Part shown: positions 31,167-39,235 of the stretch, piece after piece
How the letters are laid out: each line of letters begins with the position of its first letter
How positions within the stretch are numbered: position 1 is the first letter of the stretch
Assembly (NCBI RefSeq): GCF_004794515.1
Contig: NZ_SSDF01000071.1
Span: forward strand, 62,001-126,000
DNA: 64,000 bases
Direction: 5' to 3'
DNA from: Microbacterium sp. A20
Lineage (GTDB): Bacteria; Actinomycetota; Actinomycetes; Actinomycetales; Microbacteriaceae
Program-made: the position numbers and the translations under genes
Notes under the pieces: generated by a model
The model's database searches: none
What the model was told of the DNA's origin: nothing
What the model saw: only the letters and a program-made list of their open reading frames with translations

Positions 31167-31904
31167 ATGGAAAGCAGTCTCAGAAGCAAAGTCGTGCTCG
31201 TTACCGGAGCGTCGTCGGGGATCGGTCGGGCCACTGCCCTCGCCCTCTCCCGCGAAGGGGCGATCGTGGTCGCGGCCGGGCGACGGGCCGAGCGCCTGCG
31301 GACGCTGGTGGAAGAAGCGCCGGGAGAGATGGTGGCGATGGAGCTGGACGTGACCGGCCCGGAGTCCGTGGACCCGGTCGTCTCCGCCGTCGTCTCCCGT
31401 TTCGGCCGGCTCGATGCCCTCGTGAACAACGCCGGTCTGATGCTCGCGGGCATGATCCTGAACGCGGACACGGATGAGTGGGTCCGGATGGTGGAGACCA
31501 ACCTGCTGGGTTCGATGCGCGTCGCCCGCGCGGCACTCCCCCACCTCATCGAGTCGCACGGCACTTACGTGCAGGTGTCCTCGACATCGGGGCGCATCGC
31601 GACGGCCGGGAACGCCGCCTACTCGGCGACGAAGTTCGGCATAACCGCGTTCGCCGAATCCTTCCGGCAGGAGGCGACGCCCTACGGAGTGCGGACGATC
31701 GTGGTGGAACCGGGCTTCGTCACCACGGAGCTCACGCACCACATCACGGACTCGGTGATGCGCGAGGCAGCGGATCGTATCGGCGAGTCGATGCGCACGC
31801 TCCAGCCCGAGGACATCGCCGCCGCCGTCGTGTATGCGCTCGGACAGCCCGATCATGTGGCGGTGAACGAGATCCTGGTGCGCCCCACCGATCAACTGCA
31901 CTGA
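31167..31904 (+). CDS. Short-chain dehydrogenase/reductase
   Basis: A 245-residue classical SDR. The cofactor loop is VTGASSGIG (about residues 12-20), NNAG follows near 88, and the catalytic Ser-Tyr-Lys appears as SSTSG and YSATKFG near residue 152. VVEPGFVTTEL completes the core. A basic residue pattern after the second strand (GRRAERL) suggests NADP preference. AGGAG precedes ATG 31167. Promoter P3 places it in the ECF41 regulon. Substrate unknown. Confidence 0.93.
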   Translation: MESSLRSKVVLVTGASSGIGRATALALSREGAIVVAAGRRAERLRTLVEEAPGEMVAMELDVTGPESVDPVVSAVVSRFGRLDALVNNAGLMLAGMILNADTDEWVRMVETNLLGSMRVARAALPHLIESHGTYVQVSSTSGRIATAGNAAYSATKFGITAFAESFRQEATPYGVRTIVVEPGFVTTELTHHITDSVMREAADRIGESMRTLQPEDIAAAVVYALGQPDHVAVNEILVRPTDQLH

Positions 31905-31969
31905 GCGTCCTGCGGGATCCGTACGCAGAATGGTTCGCCGCCGTCGTCCGATGGCGGCGCACCGTCAGC

Positions 31970-32908
31970 TCAGGGAGTTCCGGCGCCGTCCCCCGGCGGC
32001 TCGGCGACATCGGCCACCGCCTGGGCGAAGGCGTGCGGCGCCTCGGCCGGGAGATGATGCCCCGCGTGCGGGATCCGGCGATGCTCGCGCGGCCCGGTGA
32101 ACAGGTGCGCCTGCGGGGTGCCGTCGGTCGCCGGGAAATTGCCGTCTGCCATGCCGTCCAGCGTGATCGTCGGAACGCTGATGGGCGGCGCCGATGCCAG
32201 TGCGCGCTCGAGCTCTTCGTACTTCAGCACCCCCGGCGCGAGTCCGAGCCGATGACGGTAGGAGTGGATGACGACATCGACGTAGTCGGGGTTGTCGAAT
32301 GCGGCGGCGGCTCGATCCATCTCGTCGTCGCTGAACGCCCACTCCGGCGAGTTGCGCCGCCAGATCACGTCGGCGATCTCGCGCCGGTTGGCGTCGAGCC
32401 CCCGGCGTCCGCGATCGGTGGCGAAGTACCAGAAGTACCAGAACCCTGCTTCGAGATCGGGACGGATCGGCGTCTGCGAAGCGGCGATGTTCTGGATGAG
32501 GTACCCGTTCACGGAGACCAGGCCGGAGATCCGCTCGGGCCACAGCGCGGCGACGACGCAAGCGGCACGCCCTCCCCAGTCGTAGCCGGCGAGCACGGGA
32601 TCATCCAGATCGAGGGCGTCGATGAACGCCAGCAGGTCGGCTCCGAGCGCCGCCTGCTGCCCGGTCCGAGGCATGTCCTGGTCCCGGACGCGGGTGCCGC
32701 CGTGGCCGCGCAGATACGGGACGATGGCACGGAATCCGGCTTCGACGAGCATCGGCGCGACCTCGACATAGCTGTGCACGTCGTACGGGTAGCCGTGAAG
32801 GAGCACGACGGGATCCGCATGCGGGTCACCGAGGTCGAAGTACGAGACCGAGAGGTCTCCCGCATCGACACGGCGGGCGGCGGGAAACGGGGAGGGAGCA
32901 GAGGTCAT
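31970..32908 (-). CDS. Alpha/beta hydrolase, epoxide hydrolase-like
   Basis: A 312-residue alpha/beta hydrolase. HGYPYDVHSY gives the oxyanion motif, the nucleophile elbow is AGYDWGGRAA (Asp in place of Ser, as in epoxide hydrolases and haloalkane dehalogenases), and PHAGHHLPAEAP carries the catalytic His. ATG 32908 is preferred: AAGGA lies 6 bp upstream, whereas ATG 32914 overlaps it. It is the third gene of the operon from promoter P4. Epoxide or halide substrates fit the Asp nucleophile but are not proven. Confidence 0.88.
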   Translation of the reverse strand: MTSAPSPFPAARRVDAGDLSVSYFDLGDPHADPVVLLHGYPYDVHSYVEVAPMLVEAGFRAIVPYLRGHGGTRVRDQDMPRTGQQAALGADLLAFIDALDLDDPVLAGYDWGGRAACVVAALWPERISGLVSVNGYLIQNIAASQTPIRPDLEAGFWYFWYFATDRGRRGLDANRREIADVIWRRNSPEWAFSDDEMDRAAAAFDNPDYVDVVIHSYRHRLGLAPGVLKYEELERALASAPPISVPTITLDGMADGNFPATDGTPQAHLFTGPREHRRIPHAGHHLPAEAPHAFAQAVADVAEPPGDGAGTP

Positions 32909-32978
32909 GGTCATTCCTTCTCTCGACGATGGTGCGGCGCCCCGCACCGCGGTGGCAGTGCAGGGCGCCGCGGTCATG

Positions 32979-33722
32979 TCAGGCCGCGCTCGATGCGAGG
33001 CTCGCGACGTAGGCCTTGCCGGCGGAGGCGATCACTTCGGCGACGATGTCCGGGTTCGACACGAGAGCGGCGTGCGATGCCCCCGAGATCTCACGCGTAC
33101 CCTGCGAGGACGCGCGTTCGGCGCCGGCGCGGAAAACCGCGAGGGGGATGTTCAGGTCCTGATCGCCGAACACGTGCCAGGACGGGATGCTCTTCCAGGC
33201 CGGGTTCGCCGCGGTGACCGCGTCCGAGAGCGCCGCCTCCGTCACGGGACGCTGCGTCGCGGCCATGAGAGCGGCGACATCCTCCGCCACGTCTGCCGCG
33301 AACTGGTGGTGGAAGGCTTCTTTGCGGATCGCGAACTCGTTGCCGCCGGTCGCCACGGGGTACGCGACGAGGGTCTCGCCGAGGGTGCTCCCCGGCGCGC
33401 TCGTCGACAGGTCGAACGCGCTCTGCCCGGTCTCCGGCACGAACGCGGAGACATAGACGAGACCGACGACGGCGGGGTTCTCGGCCGCCGCCTCGGTGAT
33501 CACGATGCCGCCGTAGGAGTGCCCGACGAGGATGACGGGACCGCCGACGGCGGCGATGACGTCGCGCACGTAGGCGGCGTCGACGGCGAGGCTGCGCAGC
33601 GGGTTCGCGGCGGCGACGACCGTCACGCCGTGGCTCTGCAGCCGGCTGATGACGCCGTTCCAGGATGCGGACTCGGCGAAGGCGCCGTGGACGAGGACGA
33701 TGGTGGGCTTTTCGGTGGACAT
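32979..33722 (-). CDS. Alpha/beta hydrolase (MenH/EstC-like)
   Basis: A 247-residue alpha/beta hydrolase. IVLVHGAFAESASWNGVISRL opens the fold, the nucleophile Ser is in VGHSYGG near residue 87, an acid in WHVFGDQDLNIP, and the His in SGASHAALVSNP. The short lid and signature fit the plant-EstC/SABP2-like group of small-ester hydrolases common in actinobacteria. It is the middle gene of the P4 operon, 36 bp after the HSL-type gene. Confidence 0.9.
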   Translation of the reverse strand: MSTEKPTIVLVHGAFAESASWNGVISRLQSHGVTVVAAANPLRSLAVDAAYVRDVIAAVGGPVILVGHSYGGIVITEAAAENPAVVGLVYVSAFVPETGQSAFDLSTSAPGSTLGETLVAYPVATGGNEFAIRKEAFHHQFAADVAEDVAALMAATQRPVTEAALSDAVTAANPAWKSIPSWHVFGDQDLNIPLAVFRAGAERASSQGTREISGASHAALVSNPDIVAEVIASAGKAYVASLASSAA

Positions 33723-33758
33723 GGTGTCTTCTCTCTTTCGTGGGTGGGTGGTGCGGGG

Positions 33759-34709
33759 TCAGGCGACGGTCAGGGCTTTGCGGAGCACGTGGATGGCCTG
33801 CTCGATGGCGGCCGTGGTGGCGGCGGAGCTGCGCAGCGGGTTGAGCATCATGAAGTCGTGGATCGTGCCGTCGTAGCGCACGAGCGTCGTCCGCACGCCA
33901 GCCTCGATGAGCTTTCGTCCGTACGCCTCTCCCTCGTCGCGGAGCACATCGTTCTCGTCGACGATGAGGAGGGTCTCGGGAAGCCCTTCGAGCTCGCTGA
34001 TCGCGGCGCGCAGCGGGGATGCAGTCACGTCCTTGCGGGCTTCGAGGTCGGGGAGGTAGCAGTCCCAGAACCACGCCATCGCATCGGCGCGGAGGTGGTA
34101 TCCCTCGGCGTACTCGCGGTAACTCTCGGTGTTCTGCCCGGCGTCGGTCACGGGGTAATACAGCGACTGGTGGAGGAAGACGACATCACCGCGCCGCTTT
34201 GCGAGGATCGCGACGACCGCGGCCATGTTCCCGCCCACGGAGTCTCCCGCGATGGCGAGACGGGAGGCGTCGAGGCCCTTGCTCGCGCCCTCGTTCATGA
34301 TCCACCGCGCGGTCGCATAGACCTGCTCGATGGCGACCGGATGGTGCGCCTCCGGCGAGCGCTCGTACTCGACGAAGACGATCGCCGCCTCCACGCCGTT
34401 CGCGAGTTCCCGCACCAGGCGGTCGTGCGTGCCGGAGTTGCCCAGCACCCAGCCGCCGCCGTGGACGTAGAGGACAACGGGGAGCTCTCCGGTCGCCCCG
34501 GCGGGCTTGACGATGCGCACCTGGACGTCGCCGACCTCCGCGCGGACGGTGATCCACTCGTCGGTGACGTCGGCTTTCGCGATGGGGCCCGCTTGGACAT
34601 CGTCCAGCAATCTCCGCGCGCCATCGACGCCGAGGTCGGCGAGGAACGGCGGCTTTCCTGCCGCATCGGCGAATGCCCGGGCTTCGGGCTCGAGTACATG
34701 GTCGGTCAT
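33759..34709 (-). CDS. HSL-family alpha/beta hydrolase (acetyl-esterase type)
   Basis: A 316-residue esterase of the hormone-sensitive lipase group. HGGGW near residue 83 builds the oxyanion hole, the nucleophile is in GDSVGG near residue 155, and the catalytic Asp and His are in VDENDVLRDEGEAY and GTIHDFMML. AAAGGA precedes ATG 34709. It is first in a three-hydrolase operon driven by P4. Three hydrolases of different branches in one operon suggest processing of esters and epoxides, possibly of oxidised lipids. Confidence 0.9.
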   Translation of the reverse strand: MTDHVLEPEARAFADAAGKPPFLADLGVDGARRLLDDVQAGPIAKADVTDEWITVRAEVGDVQVRIVKPAGATGELPVVLYVHGGGWVLGNSGTHDRLVRELANGVEAAIVFVEYERSPEAHHPVAIEQVYATARWIMNEGASKGLDASRLAIAGDSVGGNMAAVVAILAKRRGDVVFLHQSLYYPVTDAGQNTESYREYAEGYHLRADAMAWFWDCYLPDLEARKDVTASPLRAAISELEGLPETLLIVDENDVLRDEGEAYGRKLIEAGVRTTLVRYDGTIHDFMMLNPLRSSAATTAAIEQAIHVLRKALTVA

Positions 34710-34777
34710 GACGGATCCTTTCGTGTGGGGTCGAGCCGGTGCGGATCGTCGCCGATCCTGTGGCTCATGCAAGACAA

Positions 34778-34804
34778 GACCAGGTGAGACCGAAGAATGT
34801 GACG
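34778..34804 (-). promoter_or_regulatory. ECF41-type promoter P4 (three-hydrolase operon)
   Basis: Minus-strand CGTCACA (34804-34798), N16, GGTC (34781-34778), about 70 bp before ATG 34709. It diverges from P5, with 36 bp between -35 elements. Confidence 0.82.
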
Positions 34805-34840
34805 AAGTTTCCGGAAGCCGGCCCTGCGCGCGCCGGGCCG

Positions 34841-34867
34841 TGTCACAACCCGGTCTGCTGCGCGGTC
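34841..34867 (+). promoter_or_regulatory. ECF41-type promoter P5 (NmrA 2)
   Basis: TGTCACA (34841-34847), N16, GGTC (34864-34867), 51 bp before ATG 34919. Confidence 0.85.
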
Positions 34868-34918
34868 ATGTTGGTGCGGAGACGATCCGGAACCGACAGT
34901 CGGCAATGAGGGAGAGAC

Positions 34919-35674
34919 ATGAGAATCACGGTCATCGGCGGAACAGGGTTGATCGGCACGAGGCTCGTCCGCAGCCTGCGAGCGAGCGGACACGACGTCG
35001 TTGCCGCCGCTCGCGCCACGGGCGTCAACTCGTACACGGGCGAAGGGCTGGAAGAGGCTCTGACCGGCGCGGACGTGGTCGTCGACGTATCGAACTCCTC
35101 CTACACCGACGAGGAGGCCGCTCGCGACTTCTTCTACACCTCGACCATGAACCTGCTCACGTACGGCGAGGCTGCCGGAGTGCATCATCACCTCGCGTTG
35201 TCGGTCGTCGGCACCGACCGTCTCGCCCGTGCCGAGGGCGGCTACTTCGTGGCGAAAGAGCAGCAGGAGCGGCTGATCGTGGAGTCTGGGCGCCCGTACT
35301 CGCTCGTGCATGCCACCCAGTTCTTCGAGTTCATCCGCAACATCACGGATCAGGCGGCGCGCAGCGGCATGGTCCGCGTCGCGGATGTGCTCGTGCAGCC
35401 GATGGCCGCCGACGACGTCGCCGAAGCCGTGGCTCGGACGGCCGTGGGCGAGCCCCTGTTCGGCATGGTGGAGTTCGGCGGTCCGGAGGTCTTCAGTCTC
35501 GCGCAGATCGCCGCCCAGGATCTCCGGGCGCGGCAGGACGAGCGCGAGGTGGTCGCAGATCCGCTCGGCACCTACTTCGGGGCGCGCCTGCAGAACCGCG
35601 ACCTCCTCCCCGAGGCGACGGCGACGCTCGCTCCGACGCGGTACCACGACTGGCGCATCGCAGCGACGGTCTGA
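34919..35674 (+). CDS. NmrA-type NAD(P)-binding oxidoreductase, paralogue 2
   Basis: A 251-residue atypical SDR closely related to the genes at 29484 and 35772. The dinucleotide loop is VIGGTGLIG at residues 5-13. GVNSYTGEGLEEALTGADVVVDVSNSSYTDEEAARDFFYTSTMNLL, HHLALSVVGTD and YFVAKEQQERLIVESGRPYSLVHATQFFEF are shared with the paralogues. No YxxxK pair is in the usual place. Controlled by P5. Substrate unknown. Confidence 0.88.
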   Translation: MRITVIGGTGLIGTRLVRSLRASGHDVVAAARATGVNSYTGEGLEEALTGADVVVDVSNSSYTDEEAARDFFYTSTMNLLTYGEAAGVHHHLALSVVGTDRLARAEGGYFVAKEQQERLIVESGRPYSLVHATQFFEFIRNITDQAARSGMVRVADVLVQPMAADDVAEAVARTAVGEPLFGMVEFGGPEVFSLAQIAAQDLRARQDEREVVADPLGTYFGARLQNRDLLPEATATLAPTRYHDWRIAATV

Positions 35675-35698
35675 CGCGCAGGCGCGCAGCACCGAATC

Positions 35699-35725
35699 CG
35701 TCACATCACGAGCTCCCGCTCGGTC
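35699..35725 (+). promoter_or_regulatory. ECF41-type promoter P6 (NmrA 3)
   Basis: CGTCACA (35699-35705), N16, GGTC (35722-35725), 46 bp before ATG 35772. Confidence 0.82.
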
Positions 35726-35771
35726 ATAACTGGTGGGCACCCGTTCGGCGCCCCGGAAAGGAAGGCATGAA

Positions 35772-36527
35772 ATGGCAAAGATCGTCGTCATCGGAGGCAC
35801 CGGCCTCATCGGCTCGAAAGTCGTCGCGAAGCTGACCGAGCACGGCCACGAGGCGATCGCCGCCTCTCCCAACACCGGAGTCAACTCGCTCACCGGCGAG
35901 GGGCTCGCCGAGGTCTTGGTCGGCGCGAACACGGTCGTCGACGTCTCCAACTCGCCGTCGTTCGAGGCCGAGGACGTCCTGAAGTTCTTCACCACCTCGA
36001 CACGCAACCTGCTGGCGGCCGAGGCCGAGGCCGGCGTGACCCACCACGTCGCGCTCACCATCGTGGGTACGAACCGCCCGCAGCACATCGACTACTTCGC
36101 GGCGAAGGTTGCACAGGAGCAGCTCATCCGCGAGTCGGGCCTCCCGTATTCGCTGGTGCACGCCACGCAGTTCTTCGAGTTCGTCGGCAGCATCGCCGAC
36201 ATCTCGACGGAGGGCGACACCGTGACCCTGCCCGGCGCGCTGATCCAGCCCATCGCAGCCGAAGACGTGGCGACGGCTGTGGCGCGCGCCGCGGCGGGCG
36301 AACCGACCGGCGACATCGAGATCGCCGGCCCCGAGGCCATGGGCATGGACGAGTTCGCCCGCCGTGCGCTGACGTTCCGCGGTGACTCGCGCACGGTCGT
36401 CCGCGACGACACGGCGCCGTACTACGGCGCGGTGATCGAGGAGCGCACCCTCATCCCCGTCGAAGGCGCCCACATCTTCGAGACGACTCTCGAGGAATGG
36501 CTGCCGTTGAACCCGCCCCGCAAGTAG
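35772..36527 (+). CDS. NmrA-type NAD(P)-binding oxidoreductase, paralogue 3
   Basis: A 251-residue paralogue of the preceding gene and of 29484. It shows VVIGGTGLIGSKVVAKL, GVNSLTGEGLAEVLVGANTVVDVSNSPSFEAEDVLKFFTTSTRNLL, HHVALTIVGTNR, YFAAKVAQEQLIRESGLPYSLVHATQFFEF and a matching C-terminus. It has its own promoter (P6) although paralogue 2 ends only 97 bp upstream, so separate dosage seems to matter. AAAGGAAG precedes the ATG at somewhat long spacing. Confidence 0.9.
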   Translation: MAKIVVIGGTGLIGSKVVAKLTEHGHEAIAASPNTGVNSLTGEGLAEVLVGANTVVDVSNSPSFEAEDVLKFFTTSTRNLLAAEAEAGVTHHVALTIVGTNRPQHIDYFAAKVAQEQLIRESGLPYSLVHATQFFEFVGSIADISTEGDTVTLPGALIQPIAAEDVATAVARAAAGEPTGDIEIAGPEAMGMDEFARRALTFRGDSRTVVRDDTAPYYGAVIEERTLIPVEGAHIFETTLEEWLPLNPPRK

Positions 36528-36541
36528 CGGAAGCGCACCAA

Positions 36542-36581
36542 GAAGCGGGCCCCCTCCTCGTCTGAGAAGGGGGCTCGCTTC
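36542..36581. terminator. Bidirectional terminator between convergent genes
   Basis: A 14-bp stem with one G-T pair (GAAGCGGGCCCCCT with AGGGGGCTCGCTTC) and a 12-nt loop separates NmrA 3 from the convergent SDR gene. Confidence 0.7.
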
Positions 36582-36614
36582 GTCGCTCCCGGTAGGTGGC
36601 TGTCGCGCAGTCCC

Positions 36615-37409
36615 TCACTCCCGTGCGAACCGCGCGGCCAGTGCCGGGTCGACGGCGACATCGCCGAAGGATGCCGTCCACGCACCGTCCACCGCGATCG
36701 ACTCGCCGCTGAGGTACGGAGCCTCGTCCGAGAGCAGGAACGCGGTCACCGCGGCCACCTCTTCGGCCCGAGCGATGCGTCCCATCGGCGGACCCTCGGC
36801 GAGCCCGCGCTCTTCAGCGTCCGGGTCGGGCGCTGCGGCGATCATCGCTTCGAGGTGGGGTGTGCGCACCCCGCCGGGGGCCACCGTATTGGCACGGATG
36901 CCGAGACGGCCGTAGCTCACCGCCACGCTGCGGGTCAGCGCATCGATGCCGCCCTTGGTGAACTCGTAGGCGGCGTGGTGGGGGTGGCTGGCGCGACCGT
37001 GGATGGAGCCGACGTTGACGATCGCCCCCGGGATGCCCTGATCGATGAACGCCGACACCGCGGTCGAGCAGCCCCAGATGTAGCCGAAGCCGTTGATGTC
37101 GAGGATCTCGCGCACCACGCTCTCATCGAGCTCGTGCAGCGGGGTGTGCTTCGTGATGCCGGCGTTGTTCACCCACCCGGCAAGCGGCGCCCGCGCGAGC
37201 GCCGCCGCTGCGGCCCGCTGGTGGACGGCGCGGTCGGAGGCGTCGCCGAGCACGACCTCGGCCACGATCCCCTCCTCGAGGGTTCCCGACCCGGGCGACC
37301 GTTCCAGCCCCACGACGATCCATCCGTCGGCGGTGAGTCGCTCGGCGATGGCGCGGCCGATGCCCTTTCCGCTGCCGGTGACCACGACGCTGCGTGCGGA
37401 TTCGGTCAT
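36615..37409 (-). CDS. Short-chain dehydrogenase/reductase
   Basis: A 264-residue classical SDR starting at ATG 37409. VVTGSGKGIGRAIAERL is the cofactor loop, WVNNAGITKHTPL the NNAG motif, and VGSIHG with YEFTKGG gives the Ser and YxxxK pair. The C-terminus VAAVTAFLLSDEAPYLSGESIAVDGAW is usual. No (T/C)GTCACA-type promoter is upstream, so it is outside the ECF41 regulon. GAGAGGACACGTC provides the ribosome site. Substrate unknown. Confidence 0.92.
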   Translation of the reverse strand: MTESARSVVVTGSGKGIGRAIAERLTADGWIVVGLERSPGSGTLEEGIVAEVVLGDASDRAVHQRAAAAALARAPLAGWVNNAGITKHTPLHELDESVVREILDINGFGYIWGCSTAVSAFIDQGIPGAIVNVGSIHGRASHPHHAAYEFTKGGIDALTRSVAVSYGRLGIRANTVAPGGVRTPHLEAMIAAAPDPDAEERGLAEGPPMGRIARAEEVAAVTAFLLSDEAPYLSGESIAVDGAWTASFGDVAVDPALAARFARE

Positions 37410-37539
37410 GACGTGTCCTCTCGGCGCTGCGGCGGTCGGCTCGCGTGTGCATCGACCGTGCTCGGGCGCATCCTCGGTGTGAGAATTTGCTATAGCAGTC
37501 ATGAGCATAGCGGGCGAAGAGTCGTCGGCACACGGAAAG

Positions 37540-37582
37540 CCGCTCCGTTCCGGTGATGCCCCCGATCACCGGAACGGAGCGG
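37540..37582 (-). terminator. 18-bp perfect hairpin after the sigma-linked membrane protein
   Basis: Arms 37540-37557 and 37565-37582 match perfectly around a 7-nt loop (GCCCCCG), two bases beyond the stop of the minus-strand gene at 37585. Confidence 0.8.
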
Positions 37583-37584
37583 AT

Positions 37585-38616
37585 TCAACGCGTCGGCGCC
37601 GGAGCCGAGTCCACGATCGATGTCGTGAACGTCTGCACGCCGTCCGGCAGGCCGTCCGGAACGATAGCGTTCGGATGCCGCTGCGGGTCGATGACGGACA
37701 CGAGCATCCCCGTGCGCGTGTCGACCACGAACTGCTGCTTCCAACCGGCGTTGTTCCGCTCGATCGTGGCCAGGTCTCCGTCTTCGGCCACCAGGCTGAT
37801 CTCCGGCAGCCGCGACAGCGCCCCGAGAAGTGCCGCGCGTAGATCCGCCGGCGGCAGGTTCTGATAGAGCGCGTTCAGGATGGCGAGCCCGGCGTAACCG
37901 CCCGGCGTCTGCGACTCGAACCACGCCAGCAGAGCGTCGGGATCGCGCGGCATCTCGTCGTACTGGTCCCGATACTGGTCGATCGTCTGCGTCTCTTCGC
38001 CGTACGTCCGGACTCCCGCGGGATAGGCCGTCACCGACGCCTCGTCGAACTGCGGTTCGGCCAGCACGCTCTCCAGGAACTTCTCGCCCTCGGGGCCGTA
38101 CACGCCCGTGATCTCATCGGACCGGGTCTCCACGATCCAGTCCTGCGTCCGATCTGCCGGCACGTAGAGCACGTCCACCCTGTGCGTCCGAAAGGCTCCG
38201 CTCTCCGCCGGGCGGTCTTGCGACGTGCCGTCGGTGTGGACCTGATCCAGCACGGTCTCCACGCGCAGGTACTGCCCCGGCGCCAGTTGCGCATCGACGG
38301 CGCCGACCTGCGCGAGGGCGGCCTCCGACGCCCGCTCCAGCACCTCGGCCGCCGCGGCGGTCGAGGTAGCCGGAGGGGCGACGACACTGCCGGCGACGAT
38401 CGAGAGCACGGCGAACGTGCCCAGAGCCGCAGCCCCGATGCCGCCGACCCCGAGCCCGACACCCCACCCGATCCTGCGGCGTCGCCTGGCCTTCGCGGGC
38501 CGCGGCTTCGACCGCTCGATCTCGATCTCCAGCACCCGCTGAGCCACGCTCAGGTGCTCTGCCTCCACGTGCGCCTCGTCCGAGCGGAGCTCGCGCACCT
38601 CATCCAGCAACTGCAT
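37585..38616 (-). CDS. CU044_5270-type membrane partner of the ECF sigma factor
   Basis: A 343-residue protein with a cytoplasmic N-terminus of about 50 residues (MQLLDEVRELRSDEAHVEAEHLSVAQ), one helix at about 50-78, and a large exterior. The N-terminal part resembles an anti-sigma domain without the HXXXCXXC zinc motif. The pattern PGQYLRVETV, DWIVETRSD, LPEISLVAEDGDLATIERNNAGWKQQFVVDTRTGMLVSVIDPQ is what I recall for the CU044_5270 family, often encoded after ECF sigma factors. It overlaps the sigma gene by 17 bp, which suggests coupled translation and an anti-sigma role. Confidence 0.8.
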   Translation of the reverse strand: MQLLDEVRELRSDEAHVEAEHLSVAQRVLEIEIERSKPRPAKARRRRRIGWGVGLGVGGIGAAALGTFAVLSIVAGSVVAPPATSTAAAAEVLERASEAALAQVGAVDAQLAPGQYLRVETVLDQVHTDGTSQDRPAESGAFRTHRVDVLYVPADRTQDWIVETRSDEITGVYGPEGEKFLESVLAEPQFDEASVTAYPAGVRTYGEETQTIDQYRDQYDEMPRDPDALLAWFESQTPGGYAGLAILNALYQNLPPADLRAALLGALSRLPEISLVAEDGDLATIERNNAGWKQQFVVDTRTGMLVSVIDPQRHPNAIVPDGLPDGVQTFTTSIVDSAPAPTR

Positions 38617-39187
38617 TGGTCTCCTCCTTCGCCATCCAGGTCACACGTGCTGCTGCCTTCGAGCCCGGGGGTGCGAGTTTGCGACGCACCCGGCTCAGCT
38701 TCGACCGGACCGTTCCGATCGGCATCCGCAACGCGTCGGCGATCTGCTCGTAGCTGAGGTCGCCCCATGCGTACAGGAGCAGCACGTCGCGCTCCTTCTG
38801 CGAGAGCGCTGCTATCCGCGGCCCGAGTTCGCGCACGGCGGATGATGCATCGATGCGCGCATCCGAGCGCTCCTCATGCGAGTCCGACGAATGCGGCTGC
38901 TCCGATGCGCTGGCGAGCCACTGGCGTTCTTCCGTGCGGCGATGGCGGTGCATCACGCGCGTCGCGATCCCCAGCAGCCACGGCCGCGCGGATTCCGCTG
39001 TCGGATCGAACGCCGCGCGCCTGCGGAACGCGACGAGGAACGTCTCGCTCAGCACGTCGTCGACGGCATCGAGCCCCACGCGGCGTCGCGTGTAGCCGCC
39101 GATCGCCGAGGCATGACGTTGGAAGATCTGCGCGAACAGCTCGGGCTCGACTATCGACCGGGAGATGATTTCGCTGTCGTTGTCCAC
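38600..39187 (-). CDS. ECF RNA polymerase sigma factor
   Basis: A 195-residue sigma-70 family factor starting at GTG 39187. Region 2 is FAQIFQRHASAIGGYTRRRVGLDAVDDVLSETFLVAFRRRAAF; region 4 is AALSQKERDVLLLYAWGDLSYEQIADALRMPIGTVRSKLSRVRRKL. It lacks any extra C-terminal domain, unlike the ECF41 factor at 28559. The downstream overlapping membrane protein is its likely regulator. I could not define its target promoter from this window. Confidence 0.92.
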   Translation of the reverse strand: MDNDSEIISRSIVEPELFAQIFQRHASAIGGYTRRRVGLDAVDDVLSETFLVAFRRRAAFDPTAESARPWLLGIATRVMHRHRRTEERQWLASASEQPHSSDSHEERSDARIDASSAVRELGPRIAALSQKERDVLLLYAWGDLSYEQIADALRMPIGTVRSKLSRVRRKLAPPGSKAAARVTWMAKEETNAVAG

Positions 39188-39235
39188 ACTATGTATTCAT
39201 CGTTCGGGCCCACCGAGTTCCACTTCGGACGAGAT

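Noticed and set aside
32907..34787. 626-codon plus-strand ORF opposite the hydrolase genes
   Set aside because: It mirrors the three hydrolase genes, has low-complexity Arg/Gly/Val composition and no family motif.
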